The notes beneath the pieces are model-generated. The model made no database searches. It was not told where the DNA came from and saw only the letters and a program-made list of their open reading frames with translations. DNA of 64,000 nt from Streptomyces flaveolus. GTDB lineage: Bacteria; Actinomycetota; Actinomycetes; Streptomycetales; Streptomycetaceae. Shown here in pieces: positions 16,511 to 24,160 of the stretch. The DNA lies in NCBI RefSeq assembly GCF_014648815.1, contig NZ_BMRV01000005.1:384758-448757 (forward strand). The letters run 5' to 3'. Within the stretch, counting starts at the first letter, position 1, and each line of letters begins with the position of its first letter. The translations under genes and the position numbers were made by a program.

Positions 16511-17853
16511 ATCCTTTCGGGTACCGGGTTGCCCGCGTCGGCGATCGCACGCCGTACCGGTACCCGCGCGAGCAGGACGAAACCGATGACGAAGAACGCC
16601 ACCAGCGAGATGATCGCGTCCCGGTAGCTCCCGGTCAGCTGGTAGGTGAGCCCGAACAGCAGGGGCCCGAGCCAGCTCATGCCGCGGTCGCTCAGCTCGT
16701 ACGCGGAGAAGTACTCGGCCTCCTTGCCGGGCGGGACCAGGTGCGAGAAGAGCGAGCGGGACAGCGCCTGGCTGCCGCCGAGGACGAGACCGATGCCGGC
16801 GGCCAGCACGAAGAACCACGCCGGAGCCCCGGCCGGCAGGAAGTACCCGGCCGCGAGCGTGACCGTCCAGGCGACCAGCGACCCGAGGATCGTGCGCTTG
16901 GCGCCGTACGTCCGGGCCAGCCGGCCCAGCGCCAGCGCGCCCACCACGGCCAGCACCTGGACCAGCAGCACGGCCACGATGAGCGTGGACTGCCCGAGCC
17001 CCAGTTCCTCGGAGCCGTAGACCGAGGCCTGGGAGATCACCGTCTGGATGCCGTCGTTGTAGACGAGGTAGGCCAGCAGGAAGGCCAGGGTCAGCGGGCG
17101 GCGGCGCATGTCGCGGACGGTCGCCGCGAGCTGCCGGAAGCCCGGGAGGGACGCCTCCCGGGCGGGGGCGCGGCGGTCGCGCAGCCGCCGCAGCGGTATG
17201 AGCGCGAAGGCGCCCCACCACAGTCCGGCCGAGGCGAGGCAGACGCGGACCGCCGCGCTCTCGCTCAGGCCGAACGAGTCGTGGGCCGTGTAGAGGACCA
17301 GGTTCACGACCAGGACCAGGGACCCGGCCGCGTAGCCGAAGGCCCAGCCGCGCGAGGAGACCGCGTCGCGTTCCTCGGGCGGCGCGATCTGCGGCAGGTA
17401 GGAGTTGTAGAGCATCATCGCCACCGACTGTGCGGCGTTGGCGACGATCAGGAGCAGACCGCCCAGCAGGTAGCGGTCGCCGTCGAGGAAGAACATGCCG
17501 GCCGTCGCCGCAGCCCCGGTGTACGCGGCGGCCCCGAGCAGCGGCTTCTTGCGGCCCGTGCGGTCGGCCGCGGCGCCCACCAGGGGCATCACCAGTACCG
17601 CCACGATCACCGACAGGGACACCGAGTACGCGAAGAAGGACCCGGAGCGCACCGGAATGCCCAGGGGGTGCACATAGCCGTCCGCGTCCGCCGCCGACTC
17701 GGCGACCGACGTCAGATAGGGCCCCAGGAACACGGTGAGCACGCTCGTCGAGTAGACGGAGCACGCCCAGTCGTAGAAGTACCAGCCGCGCTGCTCGCGC
17801 CGTCGGTCGGCGGCTCCGTCCGCCGCGTCCGTCCGCACGGTCTCGGTCCCCAC
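16507..17853 (-). CDS. MFS transporter of the UMF1/Atg22-like family, 448 aa
   Basis: The N-terminal motif RGWYFYDWACSVYSTSVLTVFLGPYL is characteristic of UMF1-type MFS proteins, related to vacuolar Atg22. About 12 hydrophobic segments follow, with the first-loop motif GAAADRTGRKKPLLG and SSRGWAFGYAAGSLVL typical of the group. The GTG at 17853 is chosen because GAGGG lies 5 bases upstream and the sequence before it is low-complexity; the frame is open for another 970 bases. The transported compound is unknown (amino acid efflux is known only for the distant fungal relative). It is the last of three minus-strand genes: YczE-like, glycerophosphodiesterase, this gene. Confidence 0.85.
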   Translation of the reverse strand: MGTETVRTDAADGAADRRREQRGWYFYDWACSVYSTSVLTVFLGPYLTSVAESAADADGYVHPLGIPVRSGSFFAYSVSLSVIVAVLVMPLVGAAADRTGRKKPLLGAAAYTGAAATAGMFFLDGDRYLLGGLLLIVANAAQSVAMMLYNSYLPQIAPPEERDAVSSRGWAFGYAAGSLVLVVNLVLYTAHDSFGLSESAAVRVCLASAGLWWGAFALIPLRRLRDRRAPAREASLPGFRQLAATVRDMRRRPLTLAFLLAYLVYNDGIQTVISQASVYGSEELGLGQSTLIVAVLLVQVLAVVGALALGRLARTYGAKRTILGSLVAWTVTLAAGYFLPAGAPAWFFVLAAGIGLVLGGSQALSRSLFSHLVPPGKEAEYFSAYELSDRGMSWLGPLLFGLTYQLTGSYRDAIISLVAFFVIGFVLLARVPVRRAIADAGNPVPERI

Positions 17854-17918
17854 CCGTGCCCTCGCTTCCCCGTGAACGCGCGCCGCCGCCGGAGCCCCGG
17901 CCGCGGGTCCCCGGGGTC

Positions 17919-18686
17919 TCAGACCCAGACGCCGCGGTCCTCCATGACCTTGCGCAGTGTGTCGATGTGATCGGTCATGATGCCATCCACTCCCAGGTCC
18001 AGGAGCCGGTGCATACGGGCCGGATCGTTCACCGTCCACACGTGGACCTGGAGCCCGCGCGCGTGGGCGGCGCGCACGAACCGGTGGTCCACCACCTGGA
18101 TGCCCGACTGGGCCTCCGGCACCTGCGCGGCCACCGCCGAGCGGCGCAGCGCGGCGGGGATCCCCCAGGAGCGCAGCCGCAGGCCGAGAACGCCCCGGAT
18201 GCCGTACGAGGTGGCCAGGCGCGGCCCGGCCAGCCGCTGGGCACGGACGACCCGGGCCTCGGAGAACGAGCCGACGCAGATCCGGTCCCAGGCGTCTCTC
18301 CGCCCGATCAGCTCCAGGAGGGGTCGCAGCGCCGGCTCCGCCTTCACGTCGATGTTCCAGCGCACGTCGGGGAAGGTCTCCAGCAGCTCCTCGAAGAGCG
18401 GCACCGGCTCCTCGCCCGCCACGCGCGCGTGGCGCACCTCCTCCCAGCGCAGGTCGGCGATCCGGCCGGCCCCGTCGGTCACCCGGTCCAGGGTCGCGTC
18501 GTGGAAGGCGACGAGCCTCCCGTCCCGCGTGGCGTGGACGTCCGTCTCGATGTACCGGTAGCCCGCGTCGACCGCGTGCCGGAACTGGCGCAGCGTGTTC
18601 TCCAGGCCGTCCGCGGCACCGCCCCGGTGGGCGAAGGCGATCGGACCGGGATGGTCGAGGTAGGGGTGGCGTATCGGGGTGCTCAC
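17919..18686 (-). CDS. Glycerophosphodiester phosphodiesterase, 255 aa
   Basis: GDPD TIM-barrel with the signature residues in order: AFAHRGGAADGLENT (HRG and metal-binding E), YIETDVHATRDGRLVAFHD (ETDV and catalytic His), NIDVKAE, and the late VHVWTVNDPARMHRLLDLGVDGIMTD. There is no signal peptide, so it acts in the cytoplasm, hydrolysing glycerophosphodiesters to sn-glycerol-3-phosphate plus an alcohol. It starts with GTG at 18686, and the stop of the upstream YczE-like gene overlaps this start (GTGA), showing translational coupling. The UMF1 transporter follows after 65 bases. Confidence 0.93.
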   Translation of the reverse strand: MSTPIRHPYLDHPGPIAFAHRGGAADGLENTLRQFRHAVDAGYRYIETDVHATRDGRLVAFHDATLDRVTDGAGRIADLRWEEVRHARVAGEEPVPLFEELLETFPDVRWNIDVKAEPALRPLLELIGRRDAWDRICVGSFSEARVVRAQRLAGPRLATSYGIRGVLGLRLRSWGIPAALRRSAVAAQVPEAQSGIQVVDHRFVRAAHARGLQVHVWTVNDPARMHRLLDLGVDGIMTDHIDTLRKVMEDRGVWV

Positions 18687-19345
18687 CGCCGCAGTATCGC
18701 GCGCCGCGGCTGACCCGCGGCAACCACCGTGCTGCCTTCCGGTGCCACGGGCACGGCGAACAACCGCAGGAACATCTGGGCGAGCGGGCCGATCGACAGG
18801 GCGTACAGCAGGGTGCCGACACCGACCGTGCCGCCGAGGAGGAAGCCCGTCGCCACGACGGTGATCTCCAGCACCGTGCGCACCAGGCGCACCGACAGGC
18901 CCGTGCGCCGGTTCAGGCCCGTCATCAGGCCGTCACGCGGGCCCGGCCCGAACCGGGCCGCGATGTACAGCCCGGTCGCCGCGCCGTTCAGGACGATTCC
19001 CGCCGCCATCATGGCGATCCGCAGCGTCCAGCCGTGGGCATCGGGCACCACGGCCAGCGTCGCGTCCATCGCGGCCCCGATCACCAGCACGTTGGAGACC
19101 GTGCCCAGGCCCGGCCGCTGTCGCAGCGGGATCCACAGCAGCAGCACGGCGGCGCCCACGATGGTCAGCACCACGCCCATGGACAGGCCCGTGCGCTCGG
19201 CGAGGCCCTGGTGCAGCACGTTCCAGGGCTCGAGGCCGAGTCCCGACCTGACCAGCAGCGCCGAGCTCGCGCCGTAGAGCACGAGTCCGCCGTAGAGCTG
19301 TGTCAGCCGTCGTGCGAGATGACCGTGTCCGGATCGGCTGGACAA
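18683..19345 (-). CDS. YczE/YitT-like integral membrane protein, 220 aa
   Basis: Five to six membrane segments. The family pattern is LYGGLVLYGASSALLVRSGLGLEPWNVLHQGLAERTGLSMG, then RQRPGLGTVSNVLVIGAAMD and GPGPRDGLMTGL. YczE-type proteins commonly sit beside and divergent to a MocR-type regulator, as here (19448), which supports the call and suggests that regulator controls it. I chose the TTG at 19345 because AGGGGGG lies 6 bases upstream and no ATG/GTG in frame fits. It overlaps the glycerophosphodiesterase start. The cargo is unknown. Confidence 0.8.
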   Translation of the reverse strand: MSSRSGHGHLARRLTQLYGGLVLYGASSALLVRSGLGLEPWNVLHQGLAERTGLSMGVVLTIVGAAVLLLWIPLRQRPGLGTVSNVLVIGAAMDATLAVVPDAHGWTLRIAMMAAGIVLNGAATGLYIAARFGPGPRDGLMTGLNRRTGLSVRLVRTVLEITVVATGFLLGGTVGVGTLLYALSIGPLAQMFLRLFAVPVAPEGSTVVAAGQPRRAILRR

Positions 19346-19447
19346 GATGTGCCCCCCTGTGTGGTGGTAGTGGCCTGCTGCATGACACCCTGTGGCTTGA
19401 GAAGCAGAGCCAACCATGGCCAATTCGGGGAAGGTGGACTGATTTCC

Positions 19448-20947
19448 ATGGCGCAGTGGACCTCGGCCGTGGGAGCGGCTCAGCTCGCCCGGCTGCTCGG
19501 CTCCCAGCAGGACCGTCCGGCCGGCCCCGGCACCCGCCGTCCGCCCGCCTATCGCGCGCTTGCTGACGGCATCCGGCTGCTGGTCCTCGAAGGGCGGGTG
19601 CCGGTCGCCGCCCGGCTGCCCGCCGAACGCGAGCTGGCCCTGGCCCTGAACGTCAGCCGCACCACGGTCGCCGCCGCCTACGAGGCCCTGCGCGCCGAGG
19701 GTTTCCTGGAGTCCCGGCGCGGCGCCGGCAGCTGGACCGCCGTACCCGCCGGGAACCCGCTGCCCGCGCGGGGCCTGGAGCCCCTGCCGCCCGAGGCCCT
19801 CGGCTCGATGATCGACCTCGGCTGCGCGGCGCTGCCCGCGCCCGAGCCCTGGCTCACCCGCGCGGTGCAGGGCGCCCTGGAGGAGCTGCCGCCGTACGCG
19901 CACACCCACGGCGACTACCCGGCCGGGCTGCCCGCGCTGCGGTCGATGATCGCCGAGCGCTACACCGCGCGCGGCATCCCGACCATGCCCGAGCAGATCA
20001 TGGTGACCACGGGCGCGATGGGCGCGATCGACGCGATCTGCCACCTCTTCGGGGGACGCGGCGAGCGCATCGCCGTCGAGTCGCCGTCGTACGCCAACAT
20101 CCTCCAGCTGATGCGCGAGGCGGGGGCGCGGCTGGTCCCCGTCGCGATGGCCGAGGGCCTCACCGGCTGGGACGTGGACCGCTGGCGGCAGGTGCTGCGC
20201 GAGGCCGCGCCCCGCATCGCCTACGTCGTCGCCGACTTCCACAACCCCACCGGCGCGCTCGCCGACGACGACCAGCGGCGGCGGCTGGTGGACGCGGCCC
20301 GGTCGGCCGGCACCGTTCTCGTCGCCGACGAGACGATGAGCGAGCTGTGGCTCGAGGACGACGTCGAGATGCCGCGCCCCGTCTGCGCCTTCGACCCGGC
20401 CGGCTCCACGGTCGTCACCGTCGGCTCCGCCAGCAAGGCCTTCTGGGCCGGCATGCGCATCGGCTGGGTCCGCGCCGCGCCCGACGTGATCCGCAGCCTG
20501 GTCGCCGCGCGCGCCTACGCGGATCTGGGCACGCCGGTGCTGGAGCAGCTGGCGGTGAACTGGCTGTTCAGCACGGGCGGCTGGGAGCAGGCGGTGCGGA
20601 TGCGCCGCGAGCAGGCCCGGCAGAACCGTGACGAGCTGGTGACGGCGGTGCGGCGCGAGCTGCCCGACTGGGAGTTCGAGGTGCCGCGCGGCGGCCTGAC
20701 CCTCTGGGTGCGCTCCGGCGGACTCTCGGGTTCGCGGCTCGCCGAGGCGGGGGAGCGCGTGGGGGTGCGGGTCCCGTCCGGGCCGAGGTTCGGGGTCGAC
20801 GGGGCCTTCGAGGGATACGTCCGGCTGCCGTTCACCGTCGGTGGGGCGGTGGCGGACGAGGCGGCCGCACGGCTGGCCGCGGCGGCCCGGCTGGTGGAGA
20901 ACGGCGGCGCCGGGGGAAGCGAGGCGCCCCGGACCTTCGTGGCCTAG
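19448..20947 (+). CDS. MocR/PdxR-type regulator (GntR HTH fused to aminotransferase), 499 aa
   Basis: N-terminal winged HTH of the GntR type at about 38-110 (YRALADGIRLLVLEGRVPVAARLPAERELALALNVSRTTV). A fold-type I aminotransferase domain spans about 140-490, with the PLP aldimine Lys near residue 330 in VGSASKAFWAGMRIGW and VADFHNPTGAL for the cofactor pocket. MocR proteins are regulators that bind PLP or an amino-compound adduct and usually control a divergent gene, here the YczE-like membrane protein. The 102-base divergent spacer contains CCAACCATGGCCAA, a CCAA direct repeat. No transaminase activity needs to be assumed. Confidence 0.9.
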   Translation: MAQWTSAVGAAQLARLLGSQQDRPAGPGTRRPPAYRALADGIRLLVLEGRVPVAARLPAERELALALNVSRTTVAAAYEALRAEGFLESRRGAGSWTAVPAGNPLPARGLEPLPPEALGSMIDLGCAALPAPEPWLTRAVQGALEELPPYAHTHGDYPAGLPALRSMIAERYTARGIPTMPEQIMVTTGAMGAIDAICHLFGGRGERIAVESPSYANILQLMREAGARLVPVAMAEGLTGWDVDRWRQVLREAAPRIAYVVADFHNPTGALADDDQRRRLVDAARSAGTVLVADETMSELWLEDDVEMPRPVCAFDPAGSTVVTVGSASKAFWAGMRIGWVRAAPDVIRSLVAARAYADLGTPVLEQLAVNWLFSTGGWEQAVRMRREQARQNRDELVTAVRRELPDWEFEVPRGGLTLWVRSGGLSGSRLAEAGERVGVRVPSGPRFGVDGAFEGYVRLPFTVGGAVADEAAARLAAAARLVENGGAGGSEAPRTFVA

Positions 20948-20954
20948 CCGGGAC

Positions 20955-20978
20955 GGGCCCCGCCGACGGCGGGGACCC
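20955..20978 (+). terminator. Hairpin after the MocR-type gene
   Basis: CCCCGCC / GGCGGGG with a 3-base loop, extended by GGG/CCC across a one-base bulge, 7 bases after the stop and between convergent genes. Confidence 0.5.
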
Positions 20979-21047
20979 GCCGGGGAGCGCGGGGGGCGGC
21001 CGGTGGCCCGGCCGGGCGGGGCGACACCGCGCGGCCGGACCCGCGGG

Positions 21048-22889
21048 TCAGGTCGTCTCCGCCGCGACGGCCTTGGCGGGAACGGCTTTTGCGGCGACGG
21101 CCTCGGCGGGAACCGAATCCGGGGCGACCGGTTCGGCCGGCGCCGCTCCGGCGACGGTCCTCTCCGGTGCGGGGGAGGCCGTGACCGGCCCGGGCATGTC
21201 GGGGGATTCTTCCGTCTCCCCGGGGGACGTCTTCGTCCCGGCGGGGGCGGACCTGGTCTCGAGCCTCGCCGTCCCCTCGGTGGCGACGGTCCGCGTCTCG
21301 ACCGGGACGCCCTTCGTCTTGATCAGGATCGTGTGCGGCCTGGCCTTCGCGGGCACGGCCGCCTGTTCGCCGTCGGCGGGCGTCGTGCGCGGCGGCAGCA
21401 GGTCGAGGACCGCCTGCCGCTGCGCGTCGCTCGTCGCGTCGTCGTAGGGGTCCGGCGTGGCCGGTACCTGGAGCCGGTGCACCGGACCGTTGCCCAGGCG
21501 GGCGTAGCCGCGGCCGGGCGGCACCTGGTCGACGGGCGTGGTGTGCGGGGCGGCACCCAGCACGGTCGTCAGTTCGTCGGCCGTGGCCGGACCGAGCACC
21601 ACCCGCGCGCGCGTGTGCTGCCGTACGGCGTCGACGAGGCCGTCCAGCGCGTCCAGCTGGTCGGCGACGACCACTGTCACGTTCGCAGCTCGGCCGTGCC
21701 GCAGCGGGATCTGGAGCAGGGACTGGGGATCCCTGCGGCCGTCCGCGGCGGCCAGGTGCGTGAACGCGCTCGGACGGTCCACCAGGACCCACAGGGGCCG
21801 CCGGGTGTCGTCGGGCGCCGGCCGGCCTTCCTGCCGGGCCCGGTTGACGGCGATCAGCCGGCGCTCCGTCTCGTGAGCCGCCCACTCGAGGCTGGTCAGC
21901 GCTCCGGCGAGGCCGCACTCGACGGCCAGGACGCCGTCGCGCCCGGTCAGACAGGCGTACTCGCCGGTGCCGCCGCCGTCCACGATGACCAGGTCGCCGT
22001 GGTGCAGGGCCTGGAGGGCGATCGAGCGCAGCAGGGTGGAGGTGCCGGTGCCGGGCTGCCCGAGGACCAGCAGATGCGGCTCGGTGGAGCGGATGCCCGT
22101 GCGCCAGACGACCGGCGGCACGTCCCGCTGCTCCTCGCCGTGGGTGAGGGGCAGGGTGCGCTGCACCCGGGTCGGGTCGGTGAAGCCCAGGACCGTCTCG
22201 CCCGGTGCCGTGACGAACCGCTGGGCGGCGATGTCGGTGGGCAGCGGCGGGAGGACGGCGACGGTGAGGTGGTTGGCCTCCTCGTCCCACGTGTAGTGGT
22301 ACTCGCGGCCCCGGCCGGCCTTGGCGGTGAGCAGGTGCTCGATCCGCGCCCTGGACTGGGCCTCCCCGTCGGTGAAGTACGCCGGGTAGCGGATCACCAG
22401 CTCGGTGACACGGCCGGCGTCGTCGAACTCGTGGGCCGGGAACGCCTTCTCCCACGCGCCGCCGTGGACGTAGAGCGGATCGGGGTCCTCGGCGATCGAG
22501 AAGTAGGGGACCAGCGCCTCGTAGAGCGACTTGAGGCGCTGGATCTGCGCGTCGTCGGGGCCCTGGGGCCCCGGCGGCGTGCGGTCCCTGCCCTGCCACG
22601 CCGCCGCCGTCATCAGGACGATGACGGCGAGCAGCGGGCCGTACGGAGCCAGCGCCACGACCAGGACCACGGAGGCCACCAGGAACAGCAGCGCACCGCG
22701 CCGGTCCTTGGGGGTCTCGGTCCATCTGCGCCGGGCGGCCGAGGCCAGCCGTCGCAGACCGCGGCCGATCGTGATGAGCGGCTGGAGGACGTCCGTGGCG
22801 CTGTCGGCCGCCGTCCGGGCCAGCTCCCGGCTCCGGGCGAGCTGTGCGCCGCCGTTGCTCAGAATGCGGGGGAGGGGCCGCCGGGCCAC
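21048..22889 (-). CDS. Membrane-anchored FtsK/TraB-like ATPase-fold protein with lysine-less P-loop, 613 aa
   Basis: Two membrane segments lie near residues 60-95 (GALLFLVASVVLVVALAPYGPLLAVIVLMTAA). A soluble domain follows with a P-loop-like LVLGQPGTGTSTLLRS near residue 280, then LVIVDGGGTGEYACL (Walker B-like) and VLVDRPSAFTHLA. In the P-loop the position normally occupied by Lys is Thr283, so nucleotide hydrolysis by the usual mechanism is doubtful. The C-terminal 100 residues are low-complexity Ala/Pro/Val/Lys. The order (two TM helices, RecA-like domain) resembles Streptomyces TraB/FtsK-like proteins; no conjugation genes are nearby. The 64-aa membrane protein just upstream is probably its partner. 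Confidence 0.7.
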   Translation of the reverse strand: MARRPLPRILSNGGAQLARSRELARTAADSATDVLQPLITIGRGLRRLASAARRRWTETPKDRRGALLFLVASVVLVVALAPYGPLLAVIVLMTAAAWQGRDRTPPGPQGPDDAQIQRLKSLYEALVPYFSIAEDPDPLYVHGGAWEKAFPAHEFDDAGRVTELVIRYPAYFTDGEAQSRARIEHLLTAKAGRGREYHYTWDEEANHLTVAVLPPLPTDIAAQRFVTAPGETVLGFTDPTRVQRTLPLTHGEEQRDVPPVVWRTGIRSTEPHLLVLGQPGTGTSTLLRSIALQALHHGDLVIVDGGGTGEYACLTGRDGVLAVECGLAGALTSLEWAAHETERRLIAVNRARQEGRPAPDDTRRPLWVLVDRPSAFTHLAAADGRRDPQSLLQIPLRHGRAANVTVVVADQLDALDGLVDAVRQHTRARVVLGPATADELTTVLGAAPHTTPVDQVPPGRGYARLGNGPVHRLQVPATPDPYDDATSDAQRQAVLDLLPPRTTPADGEQAAVPAKARPHTILIKTKGVPVETRTVATEGTARLETRSAPAGTKTSPGETEESPDMPGPVTASPAPERTVAGAAPAEPVAPDSVPAEAVAAKAVPAKAVAAETT

Positions 22890-22938
22890 TGCTGCCTCCT
22901 GGGAGTCCGTACGTGCGGGTTTCGGGCGGGCCGAGCCG

Positions 22939-23133
22939 TCAGAACTTGATTCCGCCGAGGAGGCCCGCCAGGCTCTCGCCGCCCGCTCTGATGCTCGGGG
23001 CGATGGCCGTGCTGGCGAGGTAGAAGCCGAACAGGACCGCGACCAGCGCGTGAGAGGCCTTGAGGCCGTCCTTGCGGAAGAAGATGAAGACGACGATGCC
23101 GAGCAGGACCACGCCTGAGATCGAGAGGATCAT
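22939..23133 (-). CDS. Small two-span membrane protein, 64 aa
   Basis: MILSISGVVLLGIVVFIFF is followed by a short charged turn (RKDGLKA) and a second hydrophobic segment (HALVAVLFGFYLASTAIA), ending in a Gly-rich tail. A helix hairpin with a cytoplasmic or external RKDG loop is likely. It lies 49 bases upstream of the FtsK/TraB-like gene on the same strand and is probably co-transcribed with it. A size and topology of this kind recalls the small Spd membrane proteins that accompany TraB in Streptomyces mobile elements, but I see no sequence proof. Confidence 0.75.
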   Translation of the reverse strand: MILSISGVVLLGIVVFIFFRKDGLKASHALVAVLFGFYLASTAIAPSIRAGGESLAGLLGGIKF

Positions 23134-23445
23134 GTGAGTTCTCCTGGTTCGCGGGGACAGTCACCATGAGTACTTCCAGGCTCACAGGATGTATCCATAC
23201 GATTAAAGGTGCAAATGGAGGAATTTTCATGAATTTGCCCCGTGTGGCGGAGCGGTCCTCGGGCCGGCCGCGCGCGGGGGTTGCGCCGGGCCGGGTCCGT
23301 GACGATCTTTGCCTCGGGCGCGTCCGCTCATGTGCGGCGCGAGCCAGTACCCTGGCGATTCACTCGTACGGCCGCACCGCTCGCGGCCGTGCGCACACGC
23401 AGTCCCCGACGTTCGAACGTCCGTGAGTGAGAGGTGGTCCGGCCG
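23134..23445. other. Divergent intergenic region (312 bases)
   Basis: Separates the minus-strand 64-aa membrane protein from the plus-strand ankyrin gene and must hold both promoters. The first 100 bases are relatively AT-rich (ACGATTAAAGGTGCAAATGG). No ORF here is convincing and I could not assign promoter elements with confidence. A GAGAGGTGG ribosome site lies just before the ankyrin ATG. Confidence 0.5.
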
Positions 23446-23838
23446 ATGAGTGAAGCCCCCGACCCCGAGGTCGTGGAGCTGGCGACCAAGATCTTCGATC
23501 TGGCCCGGCAGGGGCGGACCGAGGAGCTGGTGGCCTATGTGGACGCCGGCGTTCCGGCCAACCTCACCAACGACCGGGGTGACTCCCTCGTCATGCTCGC
23601 CGCCTACCACGGCCACGCCGACGCGGTCCGCGAGCTGCTGACCCGAGGCGCCGACGTGGACCGGGTCAACGACCGGGGCCAGACACCGCTGGCCGGTGCC
23701 GCCTTCAAGGGGGAGACGGACGTGGCCAAGGCGCTCCTCGAGGCCGGCGCGGATCCGTCCGCGGGCACCCCGTCGGCGGTCGACACGGCGCGGATGTTCG
23801 CCCGGACCGAGCTGCTGGAGCTGTTCGGGGTGGCGTGA
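23446..23838 (+). CDS. Ankyrin-repeat protein, 130 aa
   Basis: Three clear ankyrin repeats follow a short helical N-terminus (PDPEVVELATKIFDLARQGRTEELVAYVDAG): NLTNDRGDSLVMLAAYHGH, VNDRGQTPLAGAAFKGE and a degenerate third ending in ARTELLELFG. There is no signal peptide or other domain; it is an all-ankyrin cytoplasmic adaptor. The ATG at 23446 follows GAGAGGTGG. An in-frame GTG 12 bases upstream is less well placed. Partner unknown. A hairpin 18 bases after the stop ends the transcript, so it is likely monocistronic. Confidence 0.9.
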   Translation: MSEAPDPEVVELATKIFDLARQGRTEELVAYVDAGVPANLTNDRGDSLVMLAAYHGHADAVRELLTRGADVDRVNDRGQTPLAGAAFKGETDVAKALLEAGADPSAGTPSAVDTARMFARTELLELFGVA

Positions 23839-23855
23839 TCCCTGGCTGATCCACT

Positions 23856-23878
23856 CCTGGTTCCATGCGCTGACCAGG
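23856..23878 (+). terminator. Hairpin after the ankyrin gene
   Basis: 6-bp stem CCTGGT / ACCAGG with an 11-base loop, followed by GAAAATAC. It is short, but well placed 18 bases after the stop. Confidence 0.45.
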
Positions 23879-24160
23879 GAAAATACGACAAACGGGGGAG
23901 GCGGTACGGGGCCGCCGAAATTTCGGTCGCGGCAGATGTGACCGCCGGGTCATCATGACGACGTGGTTCACGGACGCGATGGCTGGGCAGGTTTGGCCGC
24001 ACCGCGCGGGCCGTGATGCGGCCCGCATGGGCCACCGACGAGAGGCAGAGAAACATGGTTCACGGCAAGCAAGAGACGGCGGGCGCTCCGACGTGTTGTC
24101 ACGCGGCCAGGTAACGCGTGGTTCCCGGTTGCGTCGACGCTTGATGTGAGGCTGTTTCCC
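23879..24160. other. Intergenic region before the HEAT-repeat gene
   Basis: Contains a 12-base palindrome CCGAAATTTCGG at 23915-23926 and two copies of TGGTTCACGG (about 23963 and 24056). A 64-codon frame (23955-24149) is open but unlike a real protein. No clear promoter was identified. Confidence 0.4.

Noticed and set aside
16500..16512. GAGTGCTAA, half of a CIRCE (HrcA) element
   Set aside because: The second half-site at the 9-base spacing is missing and no chaperone gene is near.
23955..24149. 64-codon ORF just before the HEAT-repeat gene
   Set aside because: Composition is Arg/Ala/Gly-rich like a shadow frame, no ribosome site, and no recognisable motif.
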